DNA of 64,000 bases from positions 1,426,001-1,490,000 of the forward strand of contig JACGCM010001747.1 in the NCBI GenBank assembly GCA_014058105.1, given 5' to 3'. A program made the translations under genes and the position numbers. The stretch comes from Kingdonia uniflora. Lineage: Eukaryota; Streptophyta; Magnoliopsida; Ranunculales; Circaeasteraceae. Of the stretch, positions 55,356 through 64,000 are shown in pieces (within the stretch, counting starts at the first letter, position 1; every line of letters starts with the position of its first letter). The notes below the pieces were generated by a model. It was not told the origin of the DNA and searched no databases. It saw only the letters and a list, made by a program, of their open reading frames with translations.

Positions 55356-56890
55356 GGCTCATCGAGTGGTCCTCCTGCCGTAGATACAGATGAGAAGTTT
55401 TAAGTCGTCTGAGATTTTGGGTTTATCTTTTGCACTTTAGAGTGATAGTTATGTGTTGTGTTTTGTCTTTTCAGTGACTATTTTTTATTATGCCCTCTTT
55501 ATTGTATGTATATTCAATGTAGATGCTCTATCTGACTTTGTTATGTATTAACAGGTTATTTATGCATGGATATTCTATCAGGCCTTTGCTATATGATTAT
55601 TCTATTCCATAATCTTCACTCTTCCATAACTGTTATATATTTTGGCATGTTTAATATAATTTCATTTTCCTCTCTCTTTTTATTTACTTTCCCTTTGTTT
55701 TCGGCGTCAAAAAGGGGGAGAAATGGTTCTTTAGGTAAGTCAGGTAAGTAATTTTTATCCTCTAAATCCCTTATTTTGAATATGAACGGTTACGTGATGT
55801 ATCTTGTTTAGTGTGCAAGGAATTCAGAAGATATGCTTTTGTGAATGGATGTTCAGTGAGTGAGTCAGTCCATCGAGTTTATAATTTTCTTTTATTACCT
55901 ATAGTTCAAGTTTTGACACAAAATGAACCAAAGGGGGAGATTAAAGCATCCATTTTGGAGTTTGTTTCATTTAGTATCTAGAGTAGGTGTCAGCACTATC
56001 TCATGGTTATCCAATGTTAGTGAGTGTACGTGGAACGACTACAGCTGGACTGATACTGAAGAAGTAAGTGGGTTTCTAACTCCTTGTTCTAAATATTAAG
56101 CCCTAAATATTGTTACAGAGTATGGAAACGGTAATAAGTATATCCTTTTAAGATAACAGAAGTTCTATTCGAATAGAACTGGGAACATTTTTATTCGAAT
56201 AGATTTTATTATATTCGAAGAAAATGCCTTAAGCTATTTTCAATTCGAATAGATTATTTTTTCCATTCAAATAAAACTGGGAACATTTCTATTCGAATAG
56301 ATTTTTTATTGTATTCGAATAAAATGCCTCAGGCCATTTTTTATTCGAATAAATTTCTTTATATTCAAATAGATTGGCTCAGCCTAATTTTTATTCGAAT
56401 AAATTTATTTCTATTTTCATACACAAGACAACTTTTATTTTTCAGAACTTAACTTTTTGAAAACCTTTTTTTTATGGGTTTGAGTTTTTAGAGTGAGGAG
56501 ATATTGTTCTTGAGAGATTCAAGAGAAAATTAAAATACTCAAATCTTGAATTAATCATCATTGATCAAGAAACCCTAATCATGGATTGAAAGACTTGAGG
56601 GACTCAAGATTAAAAGCTTCGACGAGAAATAGAGCGAGAAGTTGCGAGAACTGGAAATTGATTGCAAAAAGCTTGATTGGAAGAAAGGTAACCATGGGAT
56701 GTGCTTATCGAGTCTGTAAGTAGTTAAACTCTTGTAATCCTTTTTTAATAGCGAATTGTTTAGCTGTCGAGTGATTCGACAGTGACCTATAGGTTTTTTC
56801 TCCTGAGAAAGGTTTCCCACAGGGTTAAAAATCTTTGCCCTTGTCTGTAGATTTACAACTACTTGCTTGACATTAGATAATTAAATCAAC
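54294..56890 (+). mobile_element. 3' part of a SIRE/Maximus-like copia element (truncated)
   Basis: After the 378-codon ORF come two polypurine-like runs, AAAAAGGGGGAGAAATGG (about 55710) and CCAAAGGGGGAGATTAAAG (about 55931); duplicated runs of this kind are typical of SIRE/Maximus elements. An LTR-like region follows (about 55945-56890) with TTCGAATA clusters and a CTGAGAAAGGTTTCCCACAGGG-like segment of the kind near the end of Maximus LTRs. There is no gag, pol or 5' LTR in the window. The exact LTR borders are not resolved. Confidence 0.55.
56160..56410 (+). repeat. TTCGAA-rich repeat block in the SIRE-like LTR
   Basis: About ten TATTCGAATA-type palindromes in 250 bp, organised as roughly 98-bp units marked by AACTGGGAACATTT (56177 and 56275). 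Confidence 0.85.
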
Positions 56891-57039
56891 TTTATTTAGG
56901 TTAAGCGTAGACCATTAATTCAAAGATTTATGACCTATCGATTTAAACTTAAAATAATTAAAATTGGTTAGTCTCAAGCGTTTAGGAATTTCAATACTAA
57001 CATGGCAGATAGGGTATATTCTATATTGATGTGGCAAAT

Positions 57040-57435
57040 ATATATCATTGATACGTGGTAGCTAACATGGCAGGTGGGGCATACCATATACTACGTGGCA
57101 GACATGTATCATAGGCACATGGCAGCTGACGTGGCATGTGGGGCCCTACCCCATACTGACATGGCAGACATATTGCATGTGGGACCCACACATTCTGACG
57201 TAGCAGACAGGTGATATGCGGGACCCTCACACGTATTGTAACAGTGACACATAACTCACTATAGCACTAATATGTATCAACACATGGTAATGATACCTGA
57301 CAACCATTATAACAGTAACACGTGTTACCACAGGGTGATGATACGTAGTAACACTATAGCAGTGACATGTGTTACAGCAGGGTGATGATACATGGCAGCA
57401 CTATAGCAGTGACACATGTCACCATGCACTGATTA
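57040..57435. repeat. Degenerate array with ACGTGGCA / ACATGGCAG and CACTATAGCAGTGACA motifs
   Basis: Two sub-arrays adjoin. The first (57050-57220) repeats ACGTGGCAG, ACATGGCAG and TGTGGGGCCC-type units every 25-45 bp. The second (57235-57430) repeats ACTATAGCAGTGACACATGT followed by ACAGGGTGATGATAC about every 60 bp. No coding frame. It may be an LTR-internal or satellite-like array. Confidence 0.65.
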
Positions 57436-57439
57436 TACA

Positions 57440-60400
57440 TGTGGAATAGTTTAACCAAGTCAATCCGGCCCAGGCCTTGACCCAGACCAAGTCAGACCGG
57501 TTTAGATACTAAAAATAGCTTTTAAAGCCTATTTTTTGGCCAAATTTAGTCAATTTTTTTTAATTCATATTGATTAGACCTACCCCTGAAAGGACCTATT
57601 AATATTTTTTAGGAATTGGTGCCTTGTATTGGAAAATTAACTAACTTATGTGTGACATAAAAAAATAGATTAATACCTATTTAAGTATCTTACGATAGCT
57701 TATAAGATATTAATGGTATGCTCATGGGATACTAATTATCTTGACAAGGGATCAGAGATAATACAAAAACTAAGACTAATTTAGAATGTGACTAGGACTT
57801 ATATCTAAATCATGGTTAAATTTCAAGGACAATAACTATAGATCAATTGAGAATTGACTTAGTCTTATTTTCTAAAAACTTGGTATCTTAGGAGCCAATT
57901 TTACGTATCTAGGTACAATTAGATGTTACTTGATAATATTTAGAGGTATATAGGTACTAAAAGCAACTTATAATACCCTATAATGTTAGTTCAAAGACAA
58001 GACTAATCTACCAATCTTGTGAACTCAACAAACTTTGGGGTGGGATCATTTGTCAGCTAAACATCTAATACCCCTCATATTCATAGCAAATAGGATCATT
58101 TGGCTAGGATATACAAACTTTTTAGAACTTTAGGGATTAGAACACCCTAGTTGTTAGAATAAGAATCGTAACATCTAGTGGTTTTAAATAGATGTCTTGG
58201 CAAAGACCCTATTAAAATGTCTTTAAGGTTAAAATTACCATTATATGGGGTAAAGTTGGGATTTGATGCTTAGGAGCATAAAGCCATGAGCAAGGTTCAC
58301 TTGCAAGTAATGATTGGGAATCATATACTTCATTACGCTATATACTATGAATCACAAGTAATGATTGGAAATTATGTACTTAAATAGGATTTTATGAGTA
58401 ATAGGATATGAACAAAGTTCACCTACTAGTAATGATTGGGAATCACTTACTTGAATATTATGAATTACCTTTATACAAAGAATATTTATCAAGTACTACT
58501 ACTGGTATTGATCTACATGCATAATAGATATTGGCGACACTCAGAACATTGAGTACCTCCCATGCTGTAACTCTATTTTGGTACTAATAAACTTGACCTC
58601 TATGGATACCAAAATCCATCTGCTATTGCAAAATCTGGAAAAGACTATTGTTTAGAATAAAAAGTCGTTAAATAATAAAGTAGAAGCTATGTTTGCACCT
58701 TCGCCACCATATTCAGGAAGACTTGATGATGGATTACCCTATGCTATTATAGTATTATATGACTGCGGCATAATTTCTATTCGACAGTACAACTCCACTA
58801 TAATGTTATGTGGAGAAATAGTTGAGATAAATAGAAATATTGGGAATATTTTATTACATTTTCTACGCTTTCAAAATAATATTCGATAGATCACTGTACA
58901 TGCAGACCTAATTCAAGAATTTCCTTATTTCTGAGTAAAACAATGAGTTACTAGTTAGGAACCTCAAACTTATGCCTACTAAGAGTAAGCATGTGCCAGG
59001 TTCGCATGCACAATATTGGGTCTAATAACAGGGGAAGTTATGGATAAGGTCGCAACCATGGATAGACGTGAGGTGGTAACCACGACAAAATTAAAATTTT
59101 AGCCATCAAAAACCTAAGGCAAGGGAAACAAGAAGTTCACCAATAAACCAAAATGGAATAGGAAGAATTCGTAAATGGATACGATATAGTCGGGCACGGG
59201 ATTAATTACAAGGCACCCCAGGCGATCAAAAGAGATCAGCCCCAGACTTATTACATGATTGCAGCTGGTACAAACCACGATACGGTAGAGTTTGTGGCCA
59301 TAGATTTCTCCCATGATACCAATGTAGCTTTGGATCAAGTTCTAAGAATAAACAGTAGTAAATTCTCAGTAAATGAATGATGTTACCTAGAGAGTATTGC
59401 CAAGTAGAAAGTTTACTTGTTGCATATTGGTAATTTTGCTTTATTAATGCTACCATTGACTAAGTTTGGAACTCTTCACTGGCTAGTTTATAGAATGCTC
59501 GTGACATGCACTAGTTCGCTATCCCATCTATGAGATTGTTCTTTAATTTTTCTGTGAATTTAGTGTTTGAGAAGTAGTTAAATTCCATGTATGATAGTTT
59601 ATCTATTATACACAACTTGCATACAGATCTATCTGCCCATTGAGCATTACCGATAATCGGATTAGTGGCGACACATGTCTAAAAGACATTAGAACCACGC
59701 ACTTGATTCTTTTGAGATATGAGCATATTTCTTATCCATATCTTTGTACATCGGGGATGCCACGAATATCATTGGCGTAGCCAAGATGATAGAATGCATT
59801 GAGTACGTCACGTTATTACTCCCTCATGGTCTAATACGAGGTATTTAGTCCGCTTTATACACTAGTAAATCTAACCAAATTTTACTGAGTTTTAGGGAGA
59901 TACATGATAATTCTTACCACGTAAAGACTATTAGAGAAAATGACAGACAAGGTTATGTGCATTCCCTTCATGTTAAAAGGTTATAACACTCTATTAGAAT
60001 GGTTTCCAATACACTCCTCCGGGCTAAGATAATGAGGACGATCTTCGAGAATACATCTCGACTTTCCTTAAAATGAGAGAAGATCCAGAGAATGTACGTA
60101 TAATGATTTCTTTCAAGGAAAGTCTATTATTGTGGCATCTTCAGCCTATGCTCCAAACGCATCCATGAAGACACATGTGAACCTATCCATCCACATAATG
60201 GTGCACTTGAGTATTTATTGTCATAATAGACATATCTAGAAGATGGTCTTATGCTTGCTTGTTATTAACAAATAGGAATACAATATTAGTACGACATCTC
60301 ACTCAAATCATTCGATCGCAGGCTATGTAAAGATTAATTGATTAAGTCGATCGATACGACTTGATGGGGGATTCTGAGATTGACTCACAAGCTTTTAATG

Positions 60401-60455
60401 ATTATTTTACTGATAAATGGGATAGATGATTAAGTATCGTGAGTTCACCATGCCA
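57440..60455. other. Unclassified, probably retroelement-derived
   Basis: Three kilobases of AT-rich sequence with only chance-length open frames (for example 58689-58889 and 60-codon frames). One stretch at about 60020-60090 reads DEDLREYISTFLKMREDPENV, weakly like a gypsy gag segment. A diverged repeat is at 58255-58470. No LTR pair, primer site or polymerase was recognised. Confidence 0.35.
58255..58470. repeat. Diverged tandem repeat around GTAATGATTGGGAATCA
   Basis: GTAATGATTGGGAATCA or a close form occurs near 58308, 58353 and 58428; the first and third are preceded by ATGA(G/A)CAA(G/A)GTTCACCT-like blocks, which suggests about 110-bp units. Confidence 0.65.
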
Positions 60456-60460
60456 TACCC

Positions 60461-61220
60461 TGTTGGGGGTGAGCGTGCGGAATACACCCCACATACGCAA
60501 TTTGGTTATATCCGTTATCCTCATAGTATACAAATAATCAACCAAAAAACATATACACAATAATTCAGACACACATAACATAATATTTACAAGAGGTTCA
60601 CCCTAAGGCTACTCCCCACCACTAAGTTAGAAACCCACTATGCATCCAAGTTCAATTACAAGCCCTCAAGAGATTCTAACGAACATGAAATTCTCTAATC
60701 TCATAATACCCTCACATAGATTTACAAGAGAAGAAGAAAAACAAGAGATCCATCAAGAATCCAAAGATTACCTCAACAAAGATCATGTTGCATACCTTCT
60801 TCTTGAAACCCTTCAATCTTCTCTCTTCATTGATTTCTCATCATAGCAGCCAAGAGGTACTTCCCTTCTCACCATCAAATCCCAAGAGAATATCCTCCAC
60901 CTTCTTCCTTGTAAAAACAAACTTACAAGGTCGATCATAGAGGCTTCATCTCTTCTTGATTTCAAGTTTATCTCACACAGAGGCTTTTAACTCAGACACT
61001 GAATAGAGGCTTTGAACTTATACATTATATTTATAGACTCTCTATTAGGTTATCAACGAAGTACACATCACAAAGCAAACCATCGCCTTAGAATAAATCT
61101 CCTTCAAAATGCACTTAGCAAAACAAATACCGCGGTATTCGTTCTAACGACTTTTTGTTATGTTCGAACGACTTAAGTTTCGCTCGAACGACTTCCTCTG
61201 TTTTGAGCCGTAACCTAACA
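60461..61220 (-). mobile_element. Solo LTR (probable copia), minus orientation
   Basis: 760 bp with TGTTGGGGG...CCTAACA ends, flanked by a perfect TACCC duplication (60456-60460 and 61221-61225). On the minus strand a TATA box CTATAAATATAA lies at about 61025-61036 and three CGTTCGAACG-like motifs near the 5' end (61140-61190), which sets the direction. No internal region is attached. The perfect duplication suggests a fairly young insertion. Confidence 0.85.
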
Positions 61221-61319
61221 TACCCAACTAAGGATTGGCGGGGAACCTAATCAAACAATTTAGGATAATTGTTAGGCCACTATTATTACGATTATAGCTT
61301 CTAGCTAGTGTGCGGGATA

Positions 61320-64000
61320 TGTCACGCCCCAAAATCCAGTAATCGGTAGCTAAACCAATTGCTGAGATTCGAGGATGTGCAGGTCAAGGAATCCAAAGAT
61401 TTGCCCCACGAACAACCGAGTCGTAGACAAATTTTGGCCCAGTCATTCACAATAGTATCACAACAGAGTAATAAGGAAAGACAGAAATAGCAGAATACTA
61501 AGATAACAGTATCTAAACGTAATATTCTACAAACCTCTACGCAGCAAGCCCAACAGTAATAACTGGAGAATGAGCCTCCAGTTTAGCTCCCCAAAGATCA
61601 CCACAGCAGCAACTAAAACCTGAAATAACCTGCCACTGAAAGGGGGATGCGAGAGTGAGCATACAACGAGCTCACTAACTCCCAAGAATAGCTAAACGAT
61701 CATACTAACCAATGAGATGGATATAATAATAATAATAGGATATAATAATATCTAACGATAAATAATATATATATCTAAATATATACAAGATGCCTAATAG
61801 GTATATAATAGGTACATAACTTGTCTAATGATTATATGTAACTATACTATAATTATACAAGCACATCCCAAGCAAAGGAGTGCTAAGACTATAACTACAC
61901 TCCAGTCCCAAGGACTACTAACTATACTTTAATCACTACCGTGGACCTCAGCGCCACAAGCGACTAACCTACCTTGGAAATACAATCACACACGAGGGTA
62001 AACACCCTTGGCTCACAATAATCTAACAGGGTTACCCAAACCCTAACCAGGTACAACCCCGAAGTTATCACAAGCTAAGCGAGATCGCCCAGTACCAGAT
62101 ACCAGCCTAAAGATCACAGTAACAACCATACTAATTAACCTAATAAATTAACCAGATACAGAAGAGGGAGGAAAAGATGTAGAAAGGAGAGGAGTATACA
62201 GAAGGAAGATGAATCTAATTACACCGTAAATCAATTAGGAGAAGAGGAATCAAATAAGAGGAGAAGAATATGATGAACTAGGATAATCCCATAATTACCC
62301 TAATATAATGATATGTTATGATGATGATATGATGGAATGAGATAATCTTATAATTATCCCAAGTGCAAAAGATTATATATTAAACATAATATAGAAAGGG
62401 TTAATGATTTCTATCAGAAGAACCTACGAATTGGAAGTATGCAGAAATGCAATGATATGCTTGATGATGATGATGATGTAGAATGATTTAGCGATGTCAA
62501 CCCAAAGGGCTAGCCCTCAAGACTAAAGTGGGCTGACAACTGCTGAAAAAAGATTTACCTTGCCGGATATTGTTGGATACAAGGGTACGATGTACTGTAC
62601 TAGATCGACCAGACTATGAGGATATTACATCAATCTATCAAATCCCACGGAGCCAACGTCCGAACTATATATACATTCTGAGGAATTTCAACCTCCAAGA
62701 TAAGCCCAGTACCGGATTGTAAATACTATCTCATACCATCCCACACTCCCGAATGGGTGACTAGGTATAATAGTATCCATCCAGGACCCACCATCTATTT
62801 TAACCCGATTTAAGGAATCCCTGAACCTCTCGAGGTTCAACCGATGCGGAGTTATTTATGTATCCAATCGCAATAAGATAAGGAGAGAATATATAATCTA
62901 TAGATATGAGCAAAAGTCCTAAAGACTGAAATACAACTACTGCTAACACAGCCAGCACACAATAGGATAACCACATGCCTGAGAGTGTGGCAACCAAAAC
63001 TAACCTAGATGCCCTCCTGTGACTCAGTTGCACCATCTAAACCTATAGGAAACAGCAACTTAACTGTCACTACATCTAAAAAACATCAGTCTCTAAGACT
63101 CCTCAAAGCGATATGATCACCATCAAATGCTACAGTACTCTAGCTGTCAACACAGACGAGTACTCATGGGGTGACCTACAAGTGTCCAACAAGTAGCCAA
63201 TAATCCCCAATAACAGAACTGCCTCATAATCCTCCTAATCATGTACATAAGTCTCCAATACGGATGTACAGGAACCAGATTCAGCAGGAGGTTTCAGCCA
63301 CATTCCAACATCTCGGGTGACGTACAACTTCATATACCACCTGGCTCAGCTTTGTACCTCACTGAGCCATGCTGTCTTGCTGCCTCCTAGATGACGGAAG
63401 GGAACACAGCCCTAACAACCTCATTCCGGGAAAGAAAGGCTTACGAGTAAGATCTATTAGCTCTAAGAATCATGAGGACAATAAGTGTCACAACACGATA
63501 AGTAAACAATCCTAAGGTAAACTATCGAAAGTTCAACATCCACAACCAACCACCACGGGCAAGCCGTCAGCCCACCACCAACAACTAACAGTCCAGGAGA
63601 TACCACACTCCAATATAGAATCCAGCATTCCAAACAACTACAAATTACAATGACAGTGCTCACGGACTAGGCCTCGAGAACACAGAGTACACCTAGACTA
63701 GCCCTAAGACTAATCAAAACAATAACAGGCAGGAGGACGAGCTTTGAATTGAAGACCATATCTTACTGAAACTATCTCTGAGAAATGGAGGCTAGACCAC
63801 ATGTCGTCCATATATCTCCATTAATCGCCAAACCTAGTTACTAGTGCCCTGAAACAAGTTGGGTACCCTAATAACTAACTAACAATACCATACTCAATAT
63901 ATTATATATATATATATATCGATATTGAAGCGTCACAACACACTGAGAAATGCCTTGTTCTCAACCTCAACGAAGAAAAGATTCGCGATAACCACCCTCA
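61320..64000 (-). mobile_element. Gypsy (Tekay/Del-like) LTR region, runs off the window
   Basis: A boundary at TGTCACGCCCC (61320) and a long non-coding, moderately GC sequence follow. On the minus strand it contains segments I associate with long plant gypsy LTRs, for example GGGAGTTAGTGAGCTCG then CTCACTCTCGCATCCCCC (about 61640-61690), and a GAACCTCGAGAGGTTCAGGG palindromic block (about 62820-62840). There is no primer-binding site at the 61320 edge, so this is the outer (3') end of the element or a solo LTR. Its other end is not in view. Confidence 0.5.
63903..63919. repeat. (AT)n microsatellite
   Basis: Uninterrupted AT run within the gypsy LTR region. Confidence 0.85.

Noticed and set aside
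62800..63036. 78-codon hydrophobic minus-strand ORF as a membrane peptide
   Set aside because: It lies within the long gypsy LTR region, where such frames arise by chance; no family recognised.
1..64000. CRISPR arrays, rRNA, organelle or viral inserts
   Set aside because: No regularly spaced repeats, no rRNA-like segment, and no coat, movement or pararetroviral reverse transcriptase region was seen.

Overview
This is nuclear DNA of a flowering plant, most likely a eudicot. It is AT-rich, has spliceosomal introns with GT..AG borders, and is filled with plant transposable-element families (Ty1/copia, Ty3/gypsy, L1-type LINE, CACTA, PIF/Harbinger, foldback and MITE elements, a tRNA-derived SINE). 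I found no tRNA or rRNA gene, CRISPR array or bacterial-type gene. I did not identify the species. Identities below come from reading translated sequence by eye; no database search was run.

Only two host genes are well supported. (1) An FKBP20-1-type peptidyl-prolyl isomerase on the minus strand. Its five coding exons (9438-9546, 1789-1922, 1628-1707, 1436-1528, 884-1034) join in frame to 188 codons plus stop. Its first intron is about 7.5 kb and is packed with nested elements. (2) An intact 79-codon DVL/ROTUNDIFOLIA-like small-peptide gene at 12361-12600 on the minus strand, with a TATA box upstream.

The rest is a layered transposon archive. Intron 1 of the FKBP gene holds a foldback/MULE-like element (3201-6529), itself broken by a solo gypsy LTR and a hAT-like element. 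Next to it is a small non-autonomous LTR element (6762-9365). At 13055-19001 lies a complete but decayed L1-type LINE bounded by 14-bp target-site duplications. At 19215-23705 a copia element (TSD AATTT) sits inside the terminal inverted repeat of a MITE. Between 24.2 and 27.7 kb are two MITEs, one carrying a copia solo LTR, and a SINE. From 27.8 to 37.6 kb are a decayed PIF/Harbinger element, a decayed CACTA element interrupted by a LINE fragment, and a FAR1/MULE-like fragment. From 37.9 to 54.3 kb a chromovirus-like gypsy element is split by a 12.3-kb Tat-lineage gypsy element (TSD ATATC, two 490-bp LTRs, antisense ORFs). From 54.3 kb to the end there are a SIRE/Maximus-like 3' fragment, a degenerate ACGTGGCA array, a 3-kb stretch I could not classify, a solo LTR with a perfect TACCC duplication, and a gypsy LTR that runs off the window.

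The nesting gives an order of events. The chromovirus came before the Tat insertion; the MITE at 19.2-24.1 kb came before the copia insertion; the foldback element came before the solo LTR inside it. The most unusual recurring signal is dense TTCGAA palindromes inside at least five LTRs that otherwise look unrelated. I did not find convincing evidence of an undescribed multigene system.
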